64,000 bases of DNA. Origin: Riptortus pedestris (lineage: Eukaryota > Arthropoda > Insecta > Hemiptera > Alydidae). This document shows positions 37,501-61,889 of the stretch, piece after piece. Both the position numbers and the translations under genes were made by a program. The stretch covers positions 86,855,001 through 86,919,000 of the forward strand of contig CM032231.1 in NCBI GenBank assembly GCA_019009955.1, given 5' to 3'. Position 1 is the stretch's first letter, and every line of letters begins with the position of its first letter. The notes under the pieces were generated by a model. The model made no database searches. It saw nothing but the letters and a program-made list of their open reading frames with translations, and was not told the origin of the DNA.

Positions 37501-38015
37501 TTTAGAAAAAAATGAGGAATGAGCTATAAGAATTTTTACAATTCCAAAGAATGGTGACTCACTCAATGTGCTATATCATTAAAATTCATTCAAATCAAAT
37601 TGGTGTCCAAAAAATGATAGAACATCACATGAAATGAATTATGTAATCTGAAGTCTACTAAGTTACAATTGCATGCATCTTAATTTCAAAAAAGAGTTAT
37701 TAATTTTGTCCATCTAGGTGTTTGTTATTTGCAAATAGGTCTTTAATGCCATTACTCAGAGCACCATTTTACTCCTTTTGTAGGAAAAGGTGTTAACTTA
37801 TTTTATTGTTTGTTTGCTTGTTTTTTGTTTTTTTTAAGGAAAATAATGTAATGGACAAGATAATGTTATATTTTCAGAAGTTACTGTTGTCCATTTATGA
37901 TTAAGATAGAAATATATATTTAAATCGAATTTTTTTATTTTGCAGGAAGGATCATGAATGTGATGAAAATAAAAATGCTGAAGAACTAAGGCACTTGAAT
38001 GAAAATAAATCATGA
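16196..38015 (+). CDS. Organic cation transporter (SLC22 family), last ten coding exons
   Basis: Plasma-membrane major-facilitator transporter of organic cations/carnitine-type solutes. Coding exons: 16196-16430, 18442-18545, 18662-18816, 21071-21239, 21792-21924, 26094-26203, 26664-26878, 27873-28054, 29631-29767, 37946-38015. All junctions are GT-AG and keep one reading frame, giving about 502 residues. In order: a Cys-containing, N-glycosylation-rich extracellular loop (NTT, NDT, NYT, NQT), the SLC22 signature [13 protein letters not shown], the MFS motif GDLSDRIGRKP, the cytoplasmic motif [17 protein letters not shown], a second MFS-type motif DKWGRKS, and the OCT motif [10 protein letters not shown]. 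The tail has LPETL and a short charged end. The exon(s) for the N-terminus and first membrane helix are not recognisable upstream and probably lie left of the window. The family call is firm; substrate and orthology are not. Confidence 0.93.
16549..16817 (+). mobile_element. HINE-like internal deletion copy in transporter intron
   Basis: Both ends (CCCTTAAGGGAAATGAGC and GTGTGATGGACGTTTTTA) are joined after loss of the TA core, about 270 bp long. Confidence 0.6.
16818..18240. other. Transporter intron 1, unidentified repeat-like part
   Basis: 17050-17900 is less AT-rich and could be a degraded retroelement, but I found no convincing RT or RNase H motif. Confidence 0.3.
18241..18305. repeat. 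Fragment of the 766-bp foldback family
   Basis: GTAGAGGACAAGGCCTTTTT then ATTGATCCTGATCAATTGGT matches 11621-11660. In transporter intron 1, about 140 bp before the next exon. Confidence 0.6.
18442..18545 (+). CDS. SLC22 gene, helix 2 exon with signature motif
   Basis: Reads [18 protein letters not shown] then [17 protein letters not shown]. It contains the SLC22 signature and the first half of the MFS loop motif GxLxDRxGRKP, which is split across the intron. Acceptor gtaacag, donor gtgact. Confidence 0.92.
18662..18816 (+). CDS. SLC22 gene, helices 3-4 exon
   Basis: Begins [10 protein letters not shown], completing the MFS motif, and continues through hydrophobic helices ([35 protein letters not shown]). 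It ends one base into an Ala codon, donor gtatgt. Confidence 0.92.
20519..20766. mobile_element. Rearranged SINE with inverted 3' end and small palindrome
   Basis: The 5' head (+) 20521-20570 is joined to an inverted 3' end (TTTACGTCCACTTTTTGCAA, 20577-20596), then a 75-bp palindrome, then a normal 3' end (GCCATAAAGTGGACATTAAT). In transporter intron 3. Confidence 0.6.
20656..20731. repeat. Small palindrome AACCCTTTCATTG...CAATGAAAGGGTT
   Basis: Arms of about 30 bp (AACCCTTTCATTGTGCG and CGCAATGAAAGGGTT, inner AAGCCACT/AGTG). A second member is at 26448-26505. Confidence 0.75.
21071..21239 (+). CDS. SLC22 gene, helices 5-6 exon
   Basis: Reads [18 protein letters not shown] then a helix, [16 protein letters not shown], and ends FFSYWW. 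The E-x-V-GPxxR motif before helix 5 is typical of SLC22. The final Trp codon is split with the next exon. Confidence 0.92.
21792..21924 (+). CDS. SLC22 gene, central cytoplasmic loop exon
   Basis: Reads [20 protein letters not shown] and onward to LEELCVQ. PESxRWLLxxGRxxEA is the diagnostic start of the large intracellular loop of organic cation/anion transporters. Acceptor tttatag, donor gtaaat, followed by a 4.2-kb intron. Confidence 0.93.
22020..22160 (-). mobile_element. HINE-like remnant
   Basis: GTGAACTAAGCAGATTTCTT and the ATAAGAAGTCTATGTAAAC block match the hairpin-end region of the family, degraded. Confidence 0.4.
24082..24207 (+). mobile_element. SINE, 3' part, with target duplication
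   Basis: Inserted in a HINE-like copy and flanked by ACAATAGARAAAT (24069-24081 and 24208-24220). 5'-truncated: starts at TTATTTAGTGACGGG and ends in (ATA)n. Confidence 0.75.
24598..24826 (+). repeat. GATA microsatellite with 28-bp higher-order unit
   Basis: Mostly GATA with regular GGTA and GAAC/GAAT/GAAA interruptions, giving a repeated seven-tetramer (28-bp) unit. Long open frames through it are an artefact of the repeat. Confidence 0.85.
24955..26010 (+). mobile_element. HINE-like pieces, degraded
   Basis: Blocks related to the family (poly-G stretch, TA core 25456-25496, CTCTAGCAGTCATAATTTTT, TTGCTTAGTTTACTCAGCCC) are recognisable but divergent. Confidence 0.45.
26094..26203 (+). CDS. 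SLC22 gene, loop-to-helix 7 exon
   Basis: Encodes the Lys/Glu-rich end of the central loop ([12 protein letters not shown]), then [22 protein letters not shown]. LLDLFxxPxLRxxSL is the conserved entry to helix 7. It ends two bases into a Trp codon. Confidence 0.92.
26352..26440 (+). mobile_element. HINE-like 5' end fragment
   Basis: TTTTTAGCAGATTTCCCTTA to ATGATTTTTGAAAT only, in transporter intron 6. Confidence 0.5.
26448..26505. repeat. Second small palindrome of the same family
   Basis: TTTTAACTCTTTCCTTGCGC then AAAGCCAC-TATGGCTTTG and the inverse; nearly self-complementary over 58 bp, sharing TTGCGCAAAGCCAC with the copy at 20656. Confidence 0.75.
26664..26878 (+). CDS. SLC22 gene, helices 7-9 exon
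   Basis: Reads [20 protein letters not shown], then two helices around [20 protein letters not shown]. [14 protein letters not shown] and the second MFS motif DxxGRKS are hallmarks of insect organic cation transporters. Confidence 0.93.
27678..27702 (-). ncRNA. Hammerhead-like core motif (copy 2)
   Basis: CTGAAGA, T, stem GATGT/ACATC with loop GTT, GAAA. Compared with copy 1 the closing pair changed C-G to U-A, a compensatory change. Followed by CAGTATTTAATAAAGG. Confidence 0.35.
27873..28054 (+). CDS. SLC22 gene, helices 10-11 exon
   Basis: Begins [20 protein letters not shown] and carries [18 protein letters not shown], the SLC22 helix 10-11 motif (ELFPTxxRNxGxG), then [15 protein letters not shown]. 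It ends in phase 0 at donor gtaaat. Confidence 0.93.
28797..29167 (+). mobile_element. Two SINE copies in tandem
   Basis: A near full-length copy (28797-29011) is followed directly by a 5'-truncated copy (29012-29167) starting ATTTATTTAGTGACAAAC. Both end with the CAAAAGTGGA...TTAA tail. Confidence 0.7.
29631..29767 (+). CDS. SLC22 gene, helix 12 exon
   Basis: Reads [20 protein letters not shown], then a short hydrophobic stretch and [24 protein letters not shown](L/K)NKxLPET(I/L)ED marks the end of helix 12 and the start of the cytoplasmic tail. It is followed by an 8.2-kb intron. Confidence 0.93.
29835..30047 (+). mobile_element. SINE copy
   Basis: GGGGCTCAGGTTAGCCATGT head, body with AGAGGTGATAACCTATAGG, tail with CACAAAGTGCTCATTTATAA. 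Confidence 0.7.
30605..31200 (-). mobile_element. HINE-like copy, degraded
   Basis: CATCATGCAGTGGTGCATTT through ACTAAGCATATCTTCCAC and the internal CGATTTCAGCCATTAGC blocks; two overlapping internal segments suggest duplication. In transporter intron 9. Confidence 0.45.
31531..31763 (+). mobile_element. tRNA-derived SINE, best copy
   Basis: The 5' tRNA-like head has an A-box-like GGTTAGCCATGTGAG (31543-31557) and a B box GAGTTCAAGTCCC (31601-31613). A conserved body with paired ATTTATTTAGTG...ATTAAATAAATTCC and GGTGGTAACCTGTAGATAAC follows. The 3' end is (ATA)n after GTGCATGTTAATAAAT. Pol III promoter boxes and a simple-repeat tail are the SINE signature. At least nine copies or pieces occur in the window. 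Confidence 0.78.
32745..33022. repeat. 278-bp palindrome (foldback element)
   Basis: TAATGTATGTAGGATG at 32745 and its inverse ending at 33022, with centre CTTGGACC-AGTCC-AGGTCC near 32880. Arms nearly identical. Each arm has the AAAGCGCTCTG...TTTTAATAAA stretch and the CTGACGA/TGACGA-stem-GAAA motif. Mirrored open frames across it are artefacts. Confidence 0.88.
32928..32952 (+). ncRNA. Hammerhead-like core motif (copy 1)
   Basis: CTGACGA, T, stem GATGC/GCATC with loop ACA, GAAA. It matches the hammerhead core CUGANGA...GAAA apart from one extra base before stem II. Stem I, stem III and the cleavage site are not clear, so activity is unproven. Confidence 0.35.
33292..33430 (-). mobile_element. 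SINE fragment
   Basis: GCTAACCGGGATAGGTTATT and CACCAAATAAATCCCCTTAT match the inverted body of the family, divergent. Confidence 0.5.
34995..35110 (-). mobile_element. HINE-like end fragment
   Basis: GATGCTGCATAAAATAAGCA then GATTTCCCACATGC matches the hairpin-end region. Confidence 0.45.
36612..36637 (-). ncRNA. Hammerhead-like core motif (copy 3)
   Basis: CTGAAGA, T, stem GCCAC/GTGGT with loop CGAT, GAAA-C. Entirely different stem sequence, still paired. Confidence 0.35.
37946..38015 (+). CDS. SLC22 gene, terminal coding exon
   Basis: After the acceptor tttgcag the frame continues [20 protein letters not shown] and stops at TGA 38013-38015. This is a short, charged cytoplasmic tail of the expected size. 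The phase matches the previous exon (AA|G), but the tail is not conserved in families, so it rests mainly on splice phase. Confidence 0.8.
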
Positions 38016-38745
38016 CAAGTTAGAAATAAGACTCAGTAAAAGTTTCCTTTTTTTTTTTTTTTTTGTACAAATTTTGATATTAAGCATCACAATGAAACAT
38101 GCAGTATTTAATTGTAATGTTGTCTGTTATTATATTAATGTAATAAGTGTTATAATTTAAATAATATTTTATGACCTTAATGAAAATAGGATGGTATTTT
38201 GTTAAAGGATTATCTAATATTAAATTTTATATTAGTATTTTTGTCATTGAGATTTCCAGTAAAACTGGCAATATCTCACAGAAAAATTAACCAGAATGCA
38301 TTTCATTAGTGTTTATTTACAATAACTATGTTAAAATACTTATGATATTTTACAGGAAGGTAGTAAATAATAATGTACAGCCCTTTACATACATTTCAGT
38401 TTTAATTATATTAAAAAGTGTAAATTCAAAAATTTGAGTATTTTCTTGAAATCTTATGGTTAAGTTTAATATTTAAAAATATGTCAAGAACATGTTTCTT
38501 TAAAAACATTTTATGAAGAATTTGAGACAACTAAATGAATTATTAATTATTCCAGAGAATATTGAGTGACATTACATTAAATTTCAGTCAAGCAGGAGGT
38601 GCATAAATAAATCAGATTTCCCAGGTGTCTGAGTGATATATCATTATGTATTATTCACTGTTTCTTCATTACTTAGAGCTCTATATAACAAGATTTGAAA
38701 TTTAAGCAGAGTATGACATTTTTTATGATGTAGTAGCTCAATATA

Positions 38746-38932
38746 ATTCAAATAAAGGGTTGGAACCGCTAGAATAAATGATACTGTTGTCATACCTGTT
38801 GGTGAAGACCCTCGTCACTGGCTGATGGTGGAATACAGCTGGCATCGTGCTTTCGGTGTGATGGCACCATCTTCAAGCCTCTTACAACTTTAGATGGGCT
38901 TGAAGATGGTCTCCAACGACAGGTATGACAAC
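38746..38932 (-). mobile_element. 187-bp palindromic insertion with 11-bp target duplication
   Basis: AGCTCAATATA is present at 38735-38745 and again at 38933-38943. The insert contains inverted arms (CTGTTGTCATACCTGTTGG versus CCAACGACAGGTATGACAAC) and a TTGAAGA-stem-GAAA motif on the minus strand (38876-38851). An 11-bp duplication suits target-primed insertion of an RNA copy rather than a cut-and-paste element. Confidence 0.65.
38851..38876 (-). ncRNA. Hammerhead-like core motif (copy 7, degenerate)
   Basis: TTGAAGA (first C to T), T, stem GGTG/CACC, GAAA-GCAC. Inside the insertion with 11-bp target duplication. Confidence 0.28.
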
Positions 38933-41762
38933 AGCTCAATATAAATCACTTGAGAAAGACCGGGGTTTATTGAAGGCTGAAAATGCAAAAATATAAATAA
39001 CACTATTAATATTCATTTGGAGACAAATGTAATTAACAACAATTTTGAAATGTTAGTTACCCAACAAGATTGATTTCATTTACATTTCATGGTCCTACTA
39101 GTAGTGACAGGGATATTACTGATTATGCATTTCACCTCATCTTTAAACTCCCACTCCCCGATCAAATTTCAAACAATAATGAATTAGTTCTATAGTTTTA
39201 CGTGAAACATTTAAATATCGAGTTTGGTAATGATAAAACTAAAATAAATTTTAACAGACTCAGTTTTCATTTTCTAGGTAAGAATAATGAATATTTGAAT
39301 GTATGTAAATTTTCCCGTAAATCTAAGTACATTTCCAGAGTTCAGAAAGGGATAAATACAAAATGTGTGTTTAATTGTAAAATGCTGAGTGTAACAAACA
39401 TTATTTATTATGCTTTTTCCTGGATAATATTTTAAACATCTTAAAAATTAGAGCACCTACTTTTTAAAAATAGGTACTATAATTTTTAAAGGCTTAAAAT
39501 TCTAAAGGAACGTTTTATGATTGATTTAATTGATCCGACAAGATTAATTCCCAATAATTTTTATAGTTCCTTACACTTTTATGGATATGTGATACATATT
39601 TATGTTTAACAAAGACGTTTATATTTTTCATTGAAAGAATAATTTGTAACAGCTTACAATCTCCTCTTAAATTGCTCAAAAATTTACCAATTTTTTTTAA
39701 AACTCCCAAAAATTCCTTAAAAAGCATGAGATTGATATATATTTTTTTTTGTTTTTAACCATCAGGTTTTATATCTTTATTCTTTTTAACAAAATATATT
39801 TATTCCTGATTGGAAATTTGTTTCCACTGACTTCATTTTAGGAATAATTGTATTTTTCAAATGACTGCATTCATAATCATTACTTTAGAAATAGAGAATG
39901 ATTTTAAAATATTTAGCTAATTTTATAAACTCTCCAAAGCTTTAAATTAACTTTCTTTTGATGCAGTCATATTAAAATATAATAATAAGTTAATTTTTAA
40001 GAAGTACTTATGTCTTCATAACTACTGAAAATGCTGATGCTTGTATTTTTTGTTGTTATGTTATTTATTTATACTAATATACCTACATTATCTGTCCAGT
40101 AACTTTATGATTCTATTCAAGATTTTAAGAGGACCTACAATATTTGTATTCATTACTTCTTTACATAGAAAAAAAATGGCTATCATGATGAAATGATTGT
40201 ACTTTTCTTTGTTTTTGCTATAACTGTACTCTTTAAACAGTGCATTTTTAAATAATTGTAGATACAAATTAAACTTCAATGAATAACAGTATCAAAGAAA
40301 ATATTTATTTTTAAGATGGATTTAAGCACAAATATTAATCCAAATATGTGTGTGTGTGTGTACATATATAAACTGTAGCTGTGAGTTATACAATATTATT
40401 ACTCATAAAGAGTTCTTATACTGACAATAAAAGCATGTATAAAACATTGGCAGAAAAATGGATGTTTTGAATGGTCTTGATTTAGGTAACCATTACTTTT
40501 AATTAATGGTCTGTTATATACTCCTGCAAGCCAATAGTTTTAATAGCTCTTTGCTCAAGTTCGTCAAGCAAGACATTGTCACAATCTTTAAACACTTCAT
40601 ACATTAATTGTGGCAAAGTAAAATTGGTTTATAACTGTATAAATGGCAACTTCTTAATTAAATATTATATTAAACATCTAATAAAATGAGGCAGACAGGC
40701 TAAATATTCAATTTCATGAAAATGCTTATTAGTCTTTAGGCCATTTTTCCTCAACAAATAAATCAATTCAGTAATTGATTAAACAATATATATAGAATAT
40801 GAATATTTGATTTTTTTTTTATTATTATTCTACGTTTTCAAATTTACCAATCGTTTGGTATGAAGTAAAAAAAATAAAAATAAAAAGAGAGAAATTTGTT
40901 ATTCTTAATTCGACCCAATATGTCCCAATAGAAATTCTTTTAGGGGGTATAAAAATGTTTTATTTTTGTATATTCTGGTTTAAGGTCTTATGTACAAATG
41001 TATGCATGTAGGTGTGTTTTTAAACGCATACAGACACACATGTATGATGGCGAGAAGGCAGAAGGTCAAACAAAAAACTCATTCACTAATATTATTCATA
41101 TCCCAGTCTACGCCACTTAGGGAACTTTTCCAAGTGCATGTATACCATGTGAAGAAACTTTTATTAGAGTAAAAGTATTGTTATTTGACTTGTCTTTTAA
41201 TCATCGTAGAAATGGATACCAATGTCACACTCAAACATTTTATCATACATATATGTATTTATCTACTGTTACAAATGTCTCAAACTTTTATTGATTTTTG
41301 CAAATTAAGTTAGTGTGTATCAATATCAGTTTTATATGTTATAAAATATCCAAAGCCAAATGTTAATATTAAAATTTTAATATATTTTTATAAATATATA
41401 AAAGAAAAATCATTCCTAATAAGAATTTGTACTAAATATATATTTTTTAAATAAAGTTGATTTTATTTTACTTCCCATAATGTTTTTATTTATTTTATTA
41501 TTTAAATAAATATGACTAATAATAGCTAAACCCTTATAACTGATGTTAAGCTAGATGTAGTGTAGAAAAAAAAGTCAGAGGCTACGTTAACTACGCAGAT
41601 TTCCCGTGCTAGTTTGACATGCATGTGTGCTAAAACACAACCTTTGGCTATCGCTGATTACAAACAGTATCTGAGCCAATTCAAGTCACACACACACATC
41701 TCATCAGGAAGGACCCGCTAATCTCCTGTAAGGATACATTCATGATAAATATTATTTACTCA

Positions 41763-41850
41763 TGTCTACTAAGGCTAATTGGGATGGGTTATCTACAGGT
41801 TACCACCCTTGTCTACTCCCCTTGTGCGACTAAGGATTTTATTTCCTTAC
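41763..41850 (-). mobile_element. SINE fragment
   Basis: ACTAAGGCTAATTGGGATGG then GTTATCTACAGGTTACCACC, the inverted 3' body of the family. Confidence 0.6.
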
Positions 41851-42439
41851 TCAGGATAGGAGAGGTGTTGTTAATGGGGTTTTTCGAGTAGTGTTTATAT
41901 TGAGGAGAAAAATATAGACTTTTTTTTTTTTTTTTTTTAATTTCCTAGAAAACAAATTTTTGTTTGCTTCATATTCATATCACCTTGACTAGAAGAATGC
42001 CTCAATTTAGGCTATGCCTTTGAATTAATTAATATATTATATTAAAATGTATCATTTAAATTTCATTATGCCACAAAATAAAAACATTTTAACCATATTA
42101 AATATAGATCATGCATATTGTGCAATGTCCATATAAAGCAGAGTTTAATGGATAAAACATCCTTTGAATACTTTAAAAAAAAAAAATATTAACAATTGTT
42201 ATCAGTAAATTTAACCTGTAACATTCAGGTAATTGAGAACCACTCCAGATACAGTTTTTTTATTTCATCCCTCTATCCTAACAAATTATTCTATTTATTT
42301 TAACAGAAACCCAAAAATGAGTAGCATGTTAAGCACTTTTGGATACTTTCATTTTAACTTTAATTTTCTTACCCTTCTAGTAATAATTCCTCAATTTCGA
42401 ATTACTCCTAAGAAACAGAAGGATGTGAATTGGGAAAAA

Positions 42440-42665
42440 AATTCAAATAAATAGTTTTATTGAACATAGTAATCTCAGTACAGCGATAACAAAACAAATG
42501 AAATTATATACAATGGCATTTGTTTTGAAATCATATCTCATATTACATTCAACAATTTTTAAGTATCAAAATTATATATAACAAACTTTCACAAAATACA
42601 AAAATTACAAACAGAAGGTATTCCATATATATATATAAGAGCGCATCTCTTGCACAAGAATGTGT
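42440..42665 (-). terminator. l(2)efl: sHSP 3' UTR and polyadenylation signal
   Basis: On the minus strand AATAAA occurs at 42463-42458, about 200 bases after the stop codon, in an AT-rich context. The exact cleavage site is not determinable. Confidence 0.6.
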
Positions 42666-42767
42666 TCACTTCTCTTTTGCTTCCTCCGTCTCTGGCTCCT
42701 TTGCTTTTACAGCTGGCTGATTTATATGAGTAATGGGAATCTCCCGTGATGTCTCATTTGGCAAAGA
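42666..42767 (-). CDS. l(2)efl: sHSP coding exon 2
   Basis: The acceptor gtttcag is followed by SLPNETSREIPITHINQP and a Lys/Glu-rich tail ending EAKEK, stop 42666-42668. The IPI motif and phase-0 join make this the C-terminal extension. The intron is 432 bp. Confidence 0.88.
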   Translation of the reverse strand, partial: SLPNETSREIPITHINQPAVKAKEPETEEAKEK

Positions 42768-43655
42768 CTGAAACATTAATAATTAAAAGTTAGTAAAGAG
42801 AAATAATAAACAACTACTCATACAATCACAGCTTAATCAAGAATGAAGTATCTTGAAACTCTGGAGCTGGTTTTTTATAACAGGTAACAATATTTTCCAT
42901 GTCAATTTAATTTTTGATTTTCTATTAGAAGTTCTATAAAAATTTGGTGTGCAAAGAAGTTGAGGAAAACATGAGAATAATATCGCAATTCAATTCTTCA
43001 AATATTTAAACCTCTAACATAAGGTTACTTTTTGAAGCAGAGTTGGTGCAAATCCAACCCAAGTGATATTATTTACTTGTTTTACACATGGTCTGGTATA
43101 AATTTACTCATTCCAGTAAAAAATATACTAACTACATCTTTGGTCATAACTTTTAGATAAATTCAATAATATGATATAAATTGAAGACATTTGAATTACC
43201 TTCTTTGGGGCTTTAAGTGTAAGAACACCATCAGATGAAAGGTTAGAGGCAATAGCATTCTCATCAACATCTTCGGGTATTTTATACCTCCTTGTAAATT
43301 GGCGCGAAATAAAACCATGTTGATCAGACCTTTCCTCATGTTTTCCATCTACAACAATAAAACCATCTGCTACTTTAACCTTCAATTCGTCTGGCTTGAA
43401 CTGCTGTACATCCAGATTCACCCTGAACTCATTTCTATCAGACTGTACAGAAGAAATGCCAGAGTCTCCAGCAGACATATTTCTCCAAGGTCTCAGGTAT
43501 CCAGATCGAAGTGGGCTTAAGAGATATGTAGAAGCTGGGTGAAGTGCTTCATGGTTATGAAGACCAAGCCCAAAGTGCTGATCATAGAGATCAGCAAGTG
43601 TCGGTCTCCTCAATTCATCCAAAAGTAATTCATTCAACAATGATGCAAGTGCCAT
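42666..43655 (-). CDS. l(2)efl: Small heat-shock protein, alpha-crystallin / l(2)efl type
   Basis: ATP-independent holdase chaperone of the cytosol. Two coding exons (43655-43200 and 42767-42666) encode 185 residues, close to the 187 of fly l(2)efl. The N-terminal arm contains YDQHFGLGL and RSGYLRPW, both typical of this subgroup. The alpha-crystallin domain spans about residues 70-152 (LDVQQFKPDELKVKVADGF, GKHEERSDQHGFISRQFTRR, SDGVLTLKAP) and keeps the conserved Arg pair after QFT. The C-terminal IPI (residues 162-164) is the I-x-I motif that plugs neighbouring subunits. The ATG directly follows a splice acceptor (tttttag), so the 5' UTR must come from an upstream exon; heat-shock elements and a TATA box lie near 45.5 kb. 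Family call firm; l(2)efl is the closest match from memory. Confidence 0.94.
43200..43655 (-). CDS. l(2)efl: sHSP coding exon 1
   Basis: 152 codons from ATG at 43655 to KAPKK, ending in phase 0 at a gtaatt donor. It contains the N-terminal arm and the whole alpha-crystallin domain. An open frame runs a little further past the donor into the intron, but that extension is not part of the protein. Confidence 0.93.
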
Positions 43656-43738
43656 CTAAAAAGAAAAAAGTTATTTGAAAAATATTGTGGGAACTAGTGC
43701 TAAAATAATTGAATAATTTAATATTTGTTTTTTTAGAG

Positions 43739-44412
43739 CAGCCATACTCAAAATGAGTTCGTGGAACCCTAGGGTTCTGCAAAACCCCTGTGGAGGCTCC
43801 GCAAAAATTAAGAAATAAACTCAAAACACCTCTCTCTTTGGTTGACTGTTCTGTGCGCTCAGGCGACTCTTCAAAATGCTTTTTTACCCAATTTGCAAAA
43901 GGCCAAAATTATGTCCAACAAGATATATGAATGTCTTTTTTAGAAATGGCATCAGGTACAAGTATGGAGTCGCTGTTCATAACAACACCTCTGAACCATA
44001 TTTGGTGCAGAATCCGTGATGAATATCCAATGCTTGCCAAAATGACCCTGAATGTTCTTCTCCTGTTCCCAACAACATACTTGTACTAAAAAGAATTATG
44101 ATTCTCAACCTATGCAGCCACAAAAACAAAATACCACAATAGACTGGATGCCGGACTTGATATGAAACCTACTCTTTTCTATCAAGCAATTGATGAAAAA
44201 TAAAAACAGTTTCAAACCTCCCTCTAGATTTTTTTTGATTTTTTTATCTCCTCTATTATTATATTTGTTATTTAATAAGAACTTTTACATTGAACTAGTA
44301 TTACGATAATTAATAAAGAATGCATATAAAGACATTTTTGTTTCATTTTCAGGTTCCGTTAAGTATTTTGCTTTCCAAAAGGGTTCCGTCACAAAAAAAG
44401 TTTGAGCAGCTG
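43739..44412 (+). mobile_element. Short hAT transposon with intact ends
   Basis: The element starts CAGCCATACTCAAAATGAG and ends, inverted, CAGCTGCTCAAAC. Both ends continue to a shared GGAACCC block, and it is flanked by a perfect 8-bp target duplication TTTTAGAG (43731-43738 and 44413-44420). The size of the duplication and the CAG...CTG termini are diagnostic of hAT. Inside, the plus strand reads WCRIRDEYPMLAKMTLNVLL then FPTTYLY, the C-terminal dimerisation region of a hAT transposase, broken by stops and frameshifts (43940-44180). It lies in the 5' intron of the sHSP gene. Nonautonomous. Confidence 0.85.
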
Positions 44413-45423
44413 TTTTAGAGGATAGATAATTATTGTGTCTATTTCCTAGAAATTGTCCTAACAAATAATTATTACCGCCAGAATATTATTCAAAAAGTAA
44501 CATAATAAGTGCCTGATAAATGATAAAAACCGTACAAAAAAAAAAAAAAATAATAATAAACCAGGCAAGTACACTATTATATATAGAGTGTCTGTTGCCC
44601 ACTCCCCTGCATGTATATGTGATTTGAATTTTTTTAATAAATAAAGTAAACACCACATAAAAAAATGTCTCACAGTGGCTAGTCTTAATCACAGTCATAT
44701 TACCTCATCAGAAAAATTAAAAATATCAATTTCATAAAAATTACACTTTAGGATAGAATACTTTACTTGCAAGAAAAAATGAAGGATAAACATTTGGATA
44801 ACGAACAGAACCAAATCATGCATTATCTCAAATTAAAAATACTTCCCTCTTCTAAAAGGGAAAAAAAAACTGTTTTTTAGAATAGATTAGATTCTAAATA
44901 TGACAAAATTTGGGGGAAAAGCTATCCACTTTTTCGATAGCAATTCAAAATATTTTGTAATGTTCCATTACTATTCCCTTAATACAAAATAATTAAGAAA
45001 AAAAAATAACAAGGTACATTGGATTTTGTTCTTTTAAAATAAGAAATAACTATTTTAATTATTATGCAAGCTACATAAAGGCATGGATCTCCAACAATTC
45101 GGGCCAAGATTAGGATTCTATCCATTTATCCTATTCCCTTAACTGTTGGAGAGTCTCCTAGAAAGGGTAATGTGAATCCACTACTTCTTATCACAAAGAG
45201 CTTCTAACAGGATCCCTACAAAATTCAAAAGATAAATACTCAACAACATTCCCATTTAGTTGGAGATAATATTTGCTCATTTTGTTTGCTTGTATAAAAA
45301 TATTCTCAAGATAGCTGACTAAAAATAAACAGATTTAACCCTCATTATAAACAGGAACTATTAATCACTGCAGCTAAAGAAAAAGAAAATGTTATCTAAA
45401 TTTTCCTTAAAACAAGTACTTAC
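44413..45423. other. Rest of sHSP 5' intron
   Basis: AT-rich sequence between the hAT element and the predicted noncoding exon. No coding frame, RNA gene or repeat family recognised. Confidence 0.5.
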
Positions 45424-45474
45424 TTTATAATATTTAGAAGTTCTCCAACTTATGCTTCAGTCATATGATCAACT
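45424..45474 (-). other. l(2)efl: Predicted noncoding first exon of the sHSP gene
   Basis: A transcript starting about 25-30 bases downstream of the TATA box would run from about 45474 to a good donor (AAA|gtaagt) at 45424. The intron would then be 1.77 kb, ending exactly at the ATG. This is inferred from the promoter and splice signals only. Confidence 0.5.
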
Positions 45475-45496
45475 AATACAATTACATTGGTTAAGG

Positions 45497-45581
45497 TTTA
45501 TATAGCATTGAGAATGTTCTGGACCACTTGAGAATCAATCCACAGTGCACTGAAATAATTCAGGCTAGAATGTTCTAGAAC
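45497..45581 (-). promoter_or_regulatory. l(2)efl: Heat-shock promoter: TATA box and heat-shock elements
   Basis: On the minus strand TATATAAA lies at 45504-45497. Just upstream, GAAtgTTC at 45512-45519 is a two-unit heat-shock element. Further upstream, GAAtgTTCtaGAA at 45568-45580 is a perfect three-unit nGAAnnTTCnnGAAn element, the binding site of the HSF trimer. Spacing and order match classical insect hsp promoters and explain inducibility of the downstream sHSP gene. Confidence 0.8.
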
Positions 45582-61629
<16,048 letters not shown>

Positions 61630-61889
61630 GTTTGTACTTATTCTTGTAAATGTTAGAGAAATCCAAAGTGATGTGTTTGAACCTTCTCAAAATACTGTGT
61701 TAGAATAACTGCTGTAAATTATTTTTTTTACACAATCAACATAGAAAGGAATTTGCCAGTGTTTAACAACACCACTTCCAGGACACTAAAGAGTAAATAA
61801 TTTTAATATTACCTTTAATTTCTTTATACTTTGAATGTTTTTTGAGTAGAAAGTATGTTTGGCAATCATGAAACTATCCAAAATACTTC

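Larger units (their letters stand above)
31764..37945. other. Transporter intron 9, remainder
   Basis: Besides the entries listed separately: a tRNA-like B box (AAGTTCAATTCCCACC, near 32193) that may mark another SINE, homopolymer runs (35583-35591 G, 35979-36047), and otherwise unassigned AT-rich DNA. Confidence 0.4.
38585..39255 (-). mobile_element. HINE-like copy split by a retroposed insert
   Basis: GCAGGAGGTGCATAAATAAA at the left, internal blocks to TTTGGTAATGATAAAACTA at the right, interrupted at 38746-38932 by a separate insertion with an 11-bp duplication. Confidence 0.5.
38016..42440 (+). other. Transporter 3' UTR and intergenic region
   Basis: Possible polyadenylation signals AATAAA at 40426-40431 and 41450-41455. 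The UTR end cannot be fixed. Apart from the listed repeats nothing was recognised. Confidence 0.4.

Noticed and set aside
42233..42454. 73-residue frame just beyond the sHSP gene
   Set aside because: Low-complexity, ends in the sHSP 3' region, no motif; chance frame in AT-rich DNA.
43299..43520. Plus-strand frame inside the sHSP gene
   Set aside because: Antisense shadow of the conserved alpha-crystallin exon.
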